Positions 17,609 to 25,923 of a DNA stretch of 64,000 nt are shown here, piece by piece. The number at the start of each line of letters is the position of its first letter. The first letter of the stretch is position 1. The position numbers were made by a program, and so were the translations under genes. Source of the stretch: Rosistilla oblonga (GTDB lineage: Bacteria; Planctomycetota; Planctomycetia; Pirellulales; Pirellulaceae); assembly GCF_007751715.1 (NCBI RefSeq), contig NZ_CP036292.1:124001-188000 (forward strand), written 5' to 3'. The notes beneath the pieces are model-generated. The model worked only from the letters and a program-made list of their open reading frames with translations, searched no databases and was not told the origin of the DNA.

Positions 17609-19516
17609 TTAGAACCAACGATCGCCCCAGAGGATCGTGTTGGCAATCGGCCAGTGCCAGCTGGCCAGATGGTTAGGCAGACGACACAGCTCGTCGAGCG
17701 CATCGCGGCGGAACAGTTGTTGCGCGAACGGACTCGTTCGATACAGCTCCTGCAACCATGGCTGCCATTGTCCGCCCAACCAGTGAGGGACCGGTGTCGG
17801 GAAGCTTGCTTTAGGTCGCTGCGCCAGTTCGGCCGGCATCCGATTTCCGGCCACTGCGCGCAACAGTCGCTTGCCGCGCAGCGACCCGTCCGCGGCCAAG
17901 GCGCTCGCGGTGCGATGCTGCAGCGTTTCGCCCGGTGCAACATCGATGCAGTAGCCAAACGGTTGACGAAACATCTGTTCGACGAAGTGATGGTCGGTGT
18001 ACGGGACCCGCGATTCCAACCCAGCCGTCATCGTCGCGCTATCGAGTCGCGACAGCAAACATTCCAGGTTGACGCGTAACAACAGATGCGCCGTTTTTTC
18101 CACTCCCGACAGATCGCCCAGCTGGCGGAACTGGCGATCGTAAAAACGCTCGACGCTGCCGTCGGCAAACGCCGCGGGCCAGGTGGCGTCATGAAACAGC
18201 GAAGCCTGCGTGGCTGCCGAGATCAATCCGTTGGCAGCCAAGTAATGGTCTCCCGCCGAAGCAAACGTGGCCGTGCCGTATTGCTGCATCAAGCTGTCGC
18301 GAGCCGTCTGCGCCGCCGCGGGTGCTAGCGAATCGAGCGCTCGCGAGAGATCAAAATCGTTCCCCGACCAATGTGGAATCAAGTATCCGCAACAAGCTTC
18401 GTCGGCCCCTTCGCCGCCGAGCGCCACGCCGACCTGTTGCTTCAACTGTTGGGCGACGCGATAGATGATCGCGTCGGTTGGCGTCGAGATCGGCGTCTCG
18501 TAAGCCGCGATCAATTCCATCCAGGTCCGATGGTAATCGGTCGCCGAAACCGTGACCTGATCGAAATCGAAGCCGACGTGCTGGGCACAGCGCCGCGCAT
18601 ACTCAAAATCATTCCCCGCCGAGTCCAGTTCCGGATCGATCCCACCGCCGCACCGCGCGGTCATCGAAACACCTTCGTTGCGATGCAGCAGCGCCGCCAG
18701 CAGATTCGAATCGACCCCACCCGAGAGCATCATCCCGACGGGGACGTCGCTGCGCAGCCGGATCGAAACTGCTTCGCTGATCGTTTCCTCGAACCGATCG
18801 ACAGCGTCGTCGAACGCCAGCCCCGTCGTCTCGCGCGGCGGAGGAGTCCAATAGATCGAGGATGTCAGTTTGTCGTCTGCCAGCGTCAACGTCTCCGCCG
18901 GACGGACGGCCTGGATACCCGCGAAGACGGTTTCGGTATCCAACGTGATCCGAAACGTGCTCAAGTAATGACGGATCGTCGATAGATTCGGTTGGGGGCG
19001 GAAGTTGGGATGGGCGGTGATCGCGGCGATCGAACTGGCGAAGACAAACTGTTGCCCAAGTTCAGCGTAGAAGAGCGGTTTGACGCCGAAGCGATCCCGC
19101 GCGATGAACAGCTGACGTTTTTGAAAGTCGTAGACGCCAAAGGCGAACATGCCACGCAGATGTTCAACACACTTTTCACCCCAGTGCAGCCAAGCGGCCA
19201 TCAGAACTTCGGTATCGCACTGCGTGCGGAATCGAAACCCGTGGGATCGCAATGTGTGTCGCAGTACGTCGTCGTTGTAGATCTCGCCGTTGTAGACCAA
19301 CGCACACGATCCGTCTTCGGAAACCCATGGTTGCCGACCGGCATCGGGATCGCGAATCGCCAACCGGCGGTGGGCGAGGATCAGATTATCGCGACGCAGC
19401 AGCGTGGCATCATCGGGGCCGCGTGCGGCCATCCGATCGCGGATCGCGATCACTTGCGGATCGGTCAGCGTCGGGGCGGCGCCGCTGCGATCGAGGATGC
19501 CCAAAATTCCACACAT
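17609..19516 (-). CDS. asnB: Asparagine synthetase (glutamine-hydrolysing)
   Basis: 635 residues. The N-terminal glutaminase domain begins with the catalytic Cys2 (MCGILGI) and contains RLAIRDPDAGRQPW and YNGEIYND. The synthetase domain has the ATP-pyrophosphatase loop LSGGVDSNLLAALL near residue 260 and GGEGADEACCGYL. It converts aspartate, glutamine and ATP to asparagine; some paralogues act in exopolysaccharide or lasso-like pathways, but nothing around supports that here. The ATG at 19516 is preceded by AGAGGGA. Upstream lie a hairpin and a terminator-like structure that may control it. Confidence 0.9.
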   Translation of the reverse strand: MCGILGILDRSGAAPTLTDPQVIAIRDRMAARGPDDATLLRRDNLILAHRRLAIRDPDAGRQPWVSEDGSCALVYNGEIYNDDVLRHTLRSHGFRFRTQCDTEVLMAAWLHWGEKCVEHLRGMFAFGVYDFQKRQLFIARDRFGVKPLFYAELGQQFVFASSIAAITAHPNFRPQPNLSTIRHYLSTFRITLDTETVFAGIQAVRPAETLTLADDKLTSSIYWTPPPRETTGLAFDDAVDRFEETISEAVSIRLRSDVPVGMMLSGGVDSNLLAALLHRNEGVSMTARCGGGIDPELDSAGNDFEYARRCAQHVGFDFDQVTVSATDYHRTWMELIAAYETPISTPTDAIIYRVAQQLKQQVGVALGGEGADEACCGYLIPHWSGNDFDLSRALDSLAPAAAQTARDSLMQQYGTATFASAGDHYLAANGLISAATQASLFHDATWPAAFADGSVERFYDRQFRQLGDLSGVEKTAHLLLRVNLECLLSRLDSATMTAGLESRVPYTDHHFVEQMFRQPFGYCIDVAPGETLQHRTASALAADGSLRGKRLLRAVAGNRMPAELAQRPKASFPTPVPHWLGGQWQPWLQELYRTSPFAQQLFRRDALDELCRLPNHLASWHWPIANTILWGDRWF

Positions 19517-19556
19517 TGGATCCCTCTTAATCGATCGCTCGCGGCACTACAAAGTT

Positions 19557-19575
19557 GCCGACCGTTTCGGTCGGC
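19557..19575 (-). promoter_or_regulatory. Hairpin in the asnB leader
   Basis: GCCGACCGTTTCGGTCGGC is a perfect 8-bp stem with a 3-nt loop, about 40 nt before the asnB start. With the terminator-like element just upstream it could form part of an attenuator; no ligand class is recognised. Confidence 0.5.
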
Positions 19576-19579
19576 GCAT

Positions 19580-19645
19580 AAAAAAAGCTCCCGGATAGTA
19601 CGAGTCCCAGGGGGGCGGAGGACAGCGCGCTATGGATCCGGGAGC
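19580..19645 (-). terminator. Rho-independent terminator or attenuator before asnB
   Basis: On the minus strand, a 10-bp perfect stem (arms 19636-19645 and 19587-19596, GCTCCCGGAT with its complement) is followed directly by seven T residues (19580-19586). The loop is about 39 nt, long for a simple terminator. It lies downstream of rluD and upstream of asnB, 64 nt before the asnB start, so it may end rluD transcription or act as a leader attenuator. Confidence 0.65.
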
Positions 19646-19902
19646 CGGTGGTTCTTTGCGTTAGCAATCGGCAGGCATCCTTGCCTTTCAATCACCAACG
19701 TTGTCTTCGCGACGAGCCGATTATTAATCAATCTTCATCCTTGAAGAAAGAGCAATTATCGTGTCCGCAGGACAAATGTCCCAGTGTGCTGGACCGCTCA
19801 ATCGCTTGGCCGTGTTGGCTAACCATCACTGCCATGGCGGGAGAATAGAGGCAACCGCCGACATGGGTCAAGGTTGGTTTTCGACTTTCCTGAGAAATTC
19901 GC
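19646..19902. other. rluD-asnB intergenic region
   Basis: About 260 bases without a gene. If asnB has its own leader, its promoter should lie here. I see no confident promoter or RNA gene. Confidence 0.35.
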
Positions 19903-20994
19903 TCATGCTCGGTTTTCGCTAGGGTTTAACGAGCGCAAGCACTTCAAAACCGCTTCGATATCGTCGGGGACGGGAGCTTCGAAGACCATCCGTTTGCCGC
20001 TCTGCGGATGATCCAATTCCAGCCGCTGCGCGTGCAGTGCTTGCCGCGTTAACAACGGCTCGATCGTCTCCCGTTGTGCCGAGGGTTGCGGATGATAATT
20101 GCCCGCCAGATCGTCGGCGGTGATCCGCGATCGACCACCATAAAGTTTGTCGCAAAGGATCGGATGCCGCAGGTGATCCAAGTGAACTCGCAATTGATGC
20201 GTCCGCCCGGTCTTGGGAAACAGCCGCACATAAGTGAAGCCACGAAACCGTTCAATCACTTCATAAAAGGTGGTCGCTTCTTTGCTGGTCGCATGATTGG
20301 CGCGGATCGCCATCTTCTCGCGTTGGTACGGATGGCGTCCGATCGGGCGATCGATCTGATCGCGGTCGCGGCTGAGCACTCCGCACGCGACGGCGACGTA
20401 TTGCTTCTTGACCGTCCGATCGGCGAACTGAGCGGCCAAGTTCATGTGGACCGCATTCGTCTTGGCGACCACGATCACTCCGCTGGTGTCGCGGTCCAGT
20501 CGATGGACGATCCCCGGCCGCGTCGGGCCACCGATGTCCGAGAGCGATTGGAAATGGTAAGCCAGCCCGCTCGTCAACGTCCCCGACCAATGGCCCCTGG
20601 CGGGATGGACGACCATCCCCGGCGGCTTGTTCACGACGACCATCCCGTCGTCTTCAAAGACGATATCAAGCGACATCGGTTCCGGAATCGTGCCATCTTC
20701 GGGAGGCTCGGGCATGCGAAAGCGGATCTGTTGGTTGGGCCGCAGCCGAAAGCTGGGGCGGACCGTCCGGCCATCGACCTGAGCTCCCCCCTCGTGCACT
20801 AGCATTCGCATCTGATTGCGGCTGACCCCATCCAAGACCTGAGTCAGATACATGTCGATCCGCTCCCCCTGAGCGCTCTCGGGGACATGGATCGATCGAT
20901 AAGTCGTCTCGGCAGCGGATTCCTGATCGTCCGAAGTCGCTTCGTCCAGGAGTTCTTCGTCGACAGGTTCTTCGTCGGTGGAGTGATCGTTCAA
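19903..20994 (-). CDS. rluD: Large-subunit pseudouridine synthase, RluD family
   Basis: 363 residues. An acidic N-terminal tail of about 35 residues is followed by an S4 RNA-binding domain (GERIDMYLTQVLDGVSRNQM) and the catalytic domain, with VVVNKPPGMVVHP and the signature HRLDRDTSG, whose Asp is the catalytic residue. RluD-type enzymes convert specific uridines of 23S rRNA helix 69 to pseudouridine. Family assignment is firm; the exact site (RluD versus RluC-like) is not proven. The acidic extension is the only oddity. Confidence 0.88.
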   Translation of the reverse strand: MNDHSTDEEPVDEELLDEATSDDQESAAETTYRSIHVPESAQGERIDMYLTQVLDGVSRNQMRMLVHEGGAQVDGRTVRPSFRLRPNQQIRFRMPEPPEDGTIPEPMSLDIVFEDDGMVVVNKPPGMVVHPARGHWSGTLTSGLAYHFQSLSDIGGPTRPGIVHRLDRDTSGVIVVAKTNAVHMNLAAQFADRTVKKQYVAVACGVLSRDRDQIDRPIGRHPYQREKMAIRANHATSKEATTFYEVIERFRGFTYVRLFPKTGRTHQLRVHLDHLRHPILCDKLYGGRSRITADDLAGNYHPQPSAQRETIEPLLTRQALHAQRLELDHPQSGKRMVFEAPVPDDIEAVLKCLRSLNPSENRA

Positions 20995-21194
20995 AGCAGG
21001 CTTTTGATGGAGGTTGCTGTCGAATTGGGGGAAGGAGCCAGCGGTCTGGCGGCCCTCGGAGCGTCATTGTAACGCATCTCGATTTTCCGGGACCTCGCCG
21101 CCCCGGCAATGGGGCTGCCGCAGATCGGCGGCGAAAAGCCACGATTGCGAACCGACCAACACCGCCCGGCGAAGCCAGCAGGGCCGGAATTTCG

Positions 21195-21415
21195 TAGTGG
21201 CGAAGCCACGGTATGCAACAGCCAGGGACGCAAGTCCCAGGGAGGCCGAATTGCGCCCCCCCAATGACCGACAGTCGCGAAGCGACGACATGCGATAGCC
21301 CAATCAACCGCGTCGCCATGCCGTCGCTTTCGCGACTGAGATGCTCCGCTGCGCACCAATTTCCTGGGACTTGCGTCCCAGGCTATCGCATGCCGTCGCT
21401 TTCGCGACTGTGGCA
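21195..21415. repeat. REP-like palindrome cluster
   Basis: Contains AGTCGCGAAGCGAC (21273-21286), two inverted CCGTCGCTTTCGCGACT copies (near 21319 and 21391) and the palindrome CCTGGGACTTGCGTCCCAGG (21363-21382), with a related GGGACGCAAGTCCC near 21227. The same words occur at 28.9-29.4 kb and 43.85 kb. Confidence 0.8.
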
Positions 21416-21418
21416 GCC

Positions 21419-21523
21419 CGGCTGGATCGAGCACGATCGCTTGGCGCCGTCGGACGCCCCTCCCCGAACCTCGCTTCGCTGGTTCGACCCTCCCCTAAAC
21501 TGCGTTTTGGGGAGGGTGAAGTG
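21419..21523. repeat. 105-bp direct repeat, copy 1
   Basis: Nearly identical to 21602-21706 (one visible difference). It ends in the inverted pair CCCTCCCCTAAA / TTTTGGGGAGGG, which forms a stem. Confidence 0.85.
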
Positions 21524-21601
21524 ACGGCTACATGCACCCGCCCAGCGAAGCAGGGAGGGTCGGAAAACAAGCGTTTAGCGAGTTTTCCGGGGAGGGTTTT
21601 G

Positions 21602-21706
21602 CGGCTGGATCGAGCACGATCGCTTGGCGCCGGCGGACGCCCCTCCCCGAACCTCGCTTCGCTGGTTCGACCCTCCCCTAAACTGCGTTTTGGGGAGGGT
21701 GAAGTG
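21602..21706. repeat. 105-bp direct repeat, copy 2
   Basis: Second copy of 21419-21523, offset 183 bases. The space between them holds a rearranged relative with the GGGGAGGG words, suggesting a dispersed repeat family. Confidence 0.85.
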
Positions 21707-21750
21707 GCGTGTGCGGCGCCGCGGGGGCGGAAAACAAACGACCATCGCAC

Positions 21751-21787
21751 GAAAAAAGCCCCGGGGACCAACTTGCTTCCCGGGGCT
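21751..21787 (-). terminator. Rho-independent terminator
   Basis: On the minus strand a 9-bp stem AGCCCCGGG/CCCGGGGCT (21779-21787 with 21757-21765) is followed by a run of T (21752-21757). It lies 29 nt beyond the stop codon of the TPR gene and is its likely terminator. Confidence 0.85.
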
Positions 21788-21815
21788 CGATTTGATTTCG
21801 ATTGCGAATCGCAGA

Positions 21816-22643
21816 CTATTCGGTCTTCGCTGGCTCTTCGGCAGCTGCGTCTTTCGCTTCGGCAGCCTCTTCCTTTGGAGCTGCTGCCGCCTCTTCTTTA
21901 GCTTCCGCTTCGGGAGCGTCGCTGACTTCGACATCCTTCAAATCGGGAGTCTCTGCCGGTGGCAAACCTTCGGCGGGGCCGTCGGGCAGGTCTTCCAGGC
22001 CAGGCAATCCGGGAGCGATCGAGGCCATGGAGACGGGTTGGTTTTCGCGGAACCATGTGTAGAAATCGCGAACGTCGTCGGTTCCCAGCAGGCGGATTCG
22101 TTCTTTGGCTTGTTCGGCCAAAGCTTCGGAGCTGGTGTTGTCCGCGACGATCTCGTAAGTCGCGATCGCTTGATCCAGGTCGCCTTGAGCTTCGTAGGCT
22201 TTGGCCAGCCCCAGGTTGGCTCGCGTCTTCAACAACGGGTCTTTGGCCGTCGCGAGTACGCTCTTGTAGTTTTCGGTGGCAGCTTCCAAAAATCCGGTCG
22301 CTTCATCGCGGTCGACAAACATCGACTCGATCCCCGCGCCCAGATTGTGATCGGCTTGAGCGATTTGAGCCCACTGGCCAGGCATCGTGTCGGCGAAGTC
22401 TTGGCTGACTCGCTTGAACGATTCGGGGTCTTCGTTGCTGGTTGCTAGCAAGAAGTCGAGGCTCGCCGTTGCGTCGTGAGCTTGCTTGCGCATGCTTACA
22501 AAGTTGTACGCGAACACGATCACGATCAACCCGATCACGCCGATCACGATCGCACGAAGATAGGGCGTGATGCTTTGGATACCGCTTCCTAAAGCATCCG
22601 CAAGTTCGTTTTGCTGCAATTGGTGCCGCTCTTCGCTCTTCAT
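21816..22643 (-). CDS. YfgM-like membrane-anchored TPR protein
   Basis: About 275 residues from MKSEERHQLQQNELADALG. One membrane segment (AIVIGVIGLIVIVFAYNFV) lies near residue 35, followed by tetratricopeptide-like helices (LLKTRANLGLAKAYEAQGDLDQA). The C-terminal tail is Ala/Glu/Pro-rich. The layout matches YfgM-type ancillary proteins of the SecYEG translocon or BamB operons, with the TPR part in the periplasm; a true YfgM role is inferred. The frame opens at 22688, but the ATG at 22643, preceded by GGAAGAA, fits better. A clear terminator follows. Confidence 0.75.
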   Translation of the reverse strand: MKSEERHQLQQNELADALGSGIQSITPYLRAIVIGVIGLIVIVFAYNFVSMRKQAHDATASLDFLLATSNEDPESFKRVSQDFADTMPGQWAQIAQADHNLGAGIESMFVDRDEATGFLEAATENYKSVLATAKDPLLKTRANLGLAKAYEAQGDLDQAIATYEIVADNTSSEALAEQAKERIRLLGTDDVRDFYTWFRENQPVSMASIAPGLPGLEDLPDGPAEGLPPAETPDLKDVEVSDAPEAEAKEEAAAAPKEEAAEAKDAAAEEPAKTE

Positions 22644-22778
22644 CAGTTCTTCCGATCCGGTGGATTTGATTTGTTGTCGGCGACACACCTGGACTGCGTT
22701 CGTCGCTCGGGGGGATTCGCCCCGAAGTATAGGAAGGGGAGGGATTTAGCGTCAATACGCGATCGCCACCCCGCAGCT

Positions 22779-23147
22779 TCAACCGTCGGCTGCGTGCGCC
22801 TGCAGAACTTCCAAGTCGATAAATTCTAGCGTCGAGATATGGGTGGCGTCCAGAACGACCGGCGGAGCCATCCCGGCCTGCCACGCTTCTTTCCATCGCA
22901 ACGCGCACAAACACCAACGATTTCCCGGCTTCAGACCGGGGAAACCGTATTCGGCAACCGGCGTGCTGAGATCGTTGCCGACCGATTTGCTGAACTCCAG
23001 AAACTCGGCAGTGACCTGCGTGCAGACGATGTGCAGCCCCACATCCTCGCGCCCCGTATCGCAGCAACCGGTGCGATAAAATCCGGTCATCGGGTCGACG
23101 CTGCAAGTTTGCAGCGGTGTGCCCAAGACGTTCTTTGCCTTGCTCAA
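22779..23147 (-). CDS. DUF2237 family protein
   Basis: 122 residues that match the DUF2237 pattern almost throughout: NVLGTPLQTCSVDPMTGFYR, GCCDTGREDVGLHIVC, EFLEFSKSVGNDLSTP, EYGFPGLKPGNRWCLC and MAPPVVLDATH. The conserved Cys residues (positions about 16, 28, 29, 42, 79, 81) suggest metal binding, but the family has no known function. The start codon is TTG at 23147. It stands alone, divergent from pcrA. Confidence 0.9.
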   Translation of the reverse strand: MSKAKNVLGTPLQTCSVDPMTGFYRTGCCDTGREDVGLHIVCTQVTAEFLEFSKSVGNDLSTPVAEYGFPGLKPGNRWCLCALRWKEAWQAGMAPPVVLDATHISTLEFIDLEVLQAHAADG

Positions 23148-23466
23148 AGCTCGTTCCCTGTGTGTTCAATGCGATCCCAACGGCAACCAATGCGTCCCCA
23201 GTGCCCGGAGATCGGGTGCCGTTTCTCGATGGCCGAAGCGTCTATTGTGCCACCAACCCTCGATGTCCGAAAGCTCACGCGATTGGGCTTTCCTCACTAG
23301 CCCACGGTTTTGCTGGCAGCAACGCGTCGCGATCGGCCGCAACCGTCGCAAACATCGGCTCGGGGTCGTCGCGATCCCATTTTTGCTTTAACCTGAAATC
23401 ACCACCGGGCCAACCGCACCAAGCCCGCTCGCGATGCCAAATCGATAGCAGATAAGAAGGCGTTTG
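23148..23466. other. Intergenic region between DUF2237 gene and pcrA
   Basis: About 319 bases between divergent genes; it should hold both promoters. The ribosome site AAGAAGG for pcrA lies near 23455-23461. No RNA gene or repeat is seen. Confidence 0.4.
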
Positions 23467-25782
23467 ATGGACTTAATTCTCGACAACTTGACCGACCCGC
23501 AGCGAGCCGCGGTCACGCACATGGATGGTCCGATGTTGATGCTCGCTGGCCCCGGCAGCGGCAAGACCCGCGTGGTCACTCATCGGATCGCGCATCTGTT
23601 GCGGGAAGGAGTCCCCGCGTCGCAGATCCTGGCGTTGACGTTCACCAACAAAGCGGCGGAGGAGATGTTGGCCCGCGTCCAACAACTCGCTCCCGGCGAA
23701 CCGGTTTGGATGAGTACGTTTCACCGCTTTTGCGCTCGCATGCTGCGACAATATTCGTCGCTGGTCGGGCTGCAAGAGAACTATTCGATCTACGACATGG
23801 CCGACGCCAAGGCGACGATGAAGCGGGCGATCGAGGTCTCGGGGATCTCGCTGAGTCACACGTCGCCCGATCAGATCGCCAACGCGATCAGCCACTTCAA
23901 AAATCAATTGCTGACGCCCGAGTCGATGGAAGGGGCGAATTTGCCGGCGGGTAAAATGCTCGCCGCCAAGGTTTATCCTTATTACCAACAGTTGCTGTTG
24001 GTCGCCAACGCCGTCGATTTCGATTGCATGCTGCTGCACGTCGCCCGGATGTTGCGCGAGAACCCCGAATTGCGCGAAGCCTTGGATTCGCGGTTCCGCT
24101 ACATCATGGTCGACGAATATCAGGACACCAACCTAGCGCAATATGCGATCGTCCGTTCGCTGTCGGTCGTCCACCAGAATCTGGCGGTGACGGGCGATCC
24201 CGACCAGTCGATCTACGGTTGGCGTGGAGCGAATCTGAACAACATCCTCGACTTTGAAAACGATTACCCGCAAGTCAAGACCGTTCGGCTGGAACAGAAC
24301 TACCGCAGCACGCCCAACATTCTGCGGGTGGCCGATCAATTGATCACCAACAACACCCGCCGCAAGCACAAGGGGTTGTACACGCACAATCCCGAAGGAG
24401 CGGCGGTGCGGTTGCGGATCTACGCCAACGGTTATCAGGAAGCGGACGACATCGCCGATCAGATCGTCGAACAGATCCAGAATCACGGCCGCAGTCCGAA
24501 GGACTTTGCGATCCTGTGCCGGATGAATTATCTGACCCGTTCGTTGGAACATTCGCTCCGCTCCCGCGTCGTCCCCTACACGATCGTTCGGGGCGTCGAG
24601 TTCTATCAGCGGAAAGAGATCAAGGATCTGCTCTCCTATCTGCAACTGATCAACAACCCAGCCAACGACGCTGCGCTGTCGCGGATCGTCAACACGCCGG
24701 CTCGCGGGATCGGCAAGACGACGATGGACCGAGTGATGTTGTTCGCCGCTCGGCACCGGATTCCGCTGTTCGAAGCGATCTGCCGCTGCGATGAAATCGA
24801 ATCGATCAAACCGCGAACCCGTGGGCTGTTGAAACGTTTTGTCGGAATCATCGACGCGCTCAGCCGGAAGGCTTCGTCCAGCCTCGAGGATCTGTTGCGG
24901 TTCGTGTTGGAGCAAACGCAGTACAGCGATTACCTGCGGTTTTCGACAGTCGAAGGAGAGGATAACGACGCGCTTGCGAACGTCGACGAATTGGTTTCCG
25001 CCGCCGTCGAATTCGATCGCCAGCATCCCGACGATGGATCGCTGGAAACCTTCCTGGAGCAGGTGGCGTTGATCTCCGATACCGATGCGTGGGAAGAATC
25101 GAGCGATCGCGTGACGCTGATGACGCTGCACGCCGCCAAGGGGCTCGAATTCCCTTGCGTCTATATCATCGGCGTCGAGGATCAAGTGCTGCCGCACCAT
25201 CGCAGCCACGATGATCCGATGCAGTTTGAAGAGGAGCGGCGGTTGCTGTTCGTGGGGATCACGCGAGCTGAACAGACGCTGCAGTTGAGCATGGCCAAGC
25301 TGCGATCGGCCCGCGGTAGCATGCGTCCCGCCGCGGCCAGCCCATTCCTGCTGGAACTGCCTCGTGAAGAGATGCAGGTGATCGACGCCCATCAACCGAC
25401 GCAATACGGCGACGACAACGATTTCGATGTCGACGTCGAATATCCCGAGGCATGGGATATGCACGCTGATCACGACGACGATCTGAATCAATTGCCGCCC
25501 GAAGAACGGACGCCCGAAACCACCTCCACCCCGCGAACCGCTCCGATCGCGTCGGTCACGACCGCCGCCCAAATGCTCGAACAGCAGATGGCCAACACGA
25601 TCGATCCCGAGATCTATACGGTAGGGATGATCGTCAGCCATCCCGAATACGGCAGCGGCCGGATCCAGAGTCTGTCGGGTTCGGGAGGCAAGCGGACGGC
25701 AACTGTCAACTTCTTTGTCGACAGCATCGAACGCCGCTTCCGACTCTCCCACGCCCAACTGACGCCCGAAAGCGAAGATTAG
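23467..25782 (+). CDS. pcrA: ATP-dependent DNA helicase, PcrA/UvrD type
   Basis: 771 residues of a 3'-5' superfamily 1A helicase. The Q-motif region LTDPQRAAV is followed by Walker A LAGPGSGKTRVVTHRI, FTNKAAEEM, Walker B IMVDEYQDTN, GDPDQSIYGWRGA, LEQNYRS, MTLHAAKGLEFPCVY and LLFVGITRA. The C terminus (VGMIVSHPEYGSGRI) is the Tudor-like domain of PcrA that contacts RNA polymerase. It acts in nucleotide excision repair and in clearing replication-transcription conflicts. The ATG at 23467 follows AAGAAGG; a TTG directly before it is less likely. Confidence 0.92.
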   Translation: MDLILDNLTDPQRAAVTHMDGPMLMLAGPGSGKTRVVTHRIAHLLREGVPASQILALTFTNKAAEEMLARVQQLAPGEPVWMSTFHRFCARMLRQYSSLVGLQENYSIYDMADAKATMKRAIEVSGISLSHTSPDQIANAISHFKNQLLTPESMEGANLPAGKMLAAKVYPYYQQLLLVANAVDFDCMLLHVARMLRENPELREALDSRFRYIMVDEYQDTNLAQYAIVRSLSVVHQNLAVTGDPDQSIYGWRGANLNNILDFENDYPQVKTVRLEQNYRSTPNILRVADQLITNNTRRKHKGLYTHNPEGAAVRLRIYANGYQEADDIADQIVEQIQNHGRSPKDFAILCRMNYLTRSLEHSLRSRVVPYTIVRGVEFYQRKEIKDLLSYLQLINNPANDAALSRIVNTPARGIGKTTMDRVMLFAARHRIPLFEAICRCDEIESIKPRTRGLLKRFVGIIDALSRKASSSLEDLLRFVLEQTQYSDYLRFSTVEGEDNDALANVDELVSAAVEFDRQHPDDGSLETFLEQVALISDTDAWEESSDRVTLMTLHAAKGLEFPCVYIIGVEDQVLPHHRSHDDPMQFEEERRLLFVGITRAEQTLQLSMAKLRSARGSMRPAAASPFLLELPREEMQVIDAHQPTQYGDDNDFDVDVEYPEAWDMHADHDDDLNQLPPEERTPETTSTPRTAPIASVTTAAQMLEQQMANTIDPEIYTVGMIVSHPEYGSGRIQSLSGSGGKRTATVNFFVDSIERRFRLSHAQLTPESED

Positions 25783-25813
25783 GGGGTTGTCAAACTTTCA
25801 TTTTAGGACTGAC

Positions 25814-25834
25814 GGTAGTGGACGAGGTCACGAG
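25814..25834. repeat. Left arm of a 21-bp inverted repeat split by the IS4 element
   Basis: This 21-mer (begins GGTAGTGGACG) is the exact reverse complement of 27467-27487 on the other side of the insertion sequence. The two arms would have lain close together before insertion. Confidence 0.8.
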
Positions 25835-25912
25835 TCCCCATTCACGAGTCCCCATGATCTCTGGCGCGAAAGGACTCGTGAACTCGTCCACTAACCCTGA
25901 ATTCAAAAGGAC

Positions 25913-25923
25913 CTCGTGACCTC
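25913..25923. repeat. 11-bp target-site duplication, left
   Basis: CTCGTGACCTC, identical to 27467-27477, directly abuts the left terminal inverted repeat of the IS4-family element. Confidence 0.9.

Larger units (their letters stand above)
20995..21815. other. Repeat-rich intergenic block
   Basis: About 820 bases without a convincing gene. It contains REP-like palindromes (21195-21415), a 105-bp direct repeat (21419-21523 and 21602-21706) and the terminator of the TPR gene (21751-21787). Short frames across it are translations of the repeats. Confidence 0.7.

Noticed and set aside
24133-25758. 541-codon frame on the minus strand
   Set aside because: Antisense to the pcrA gene, which carries every helicase motif.
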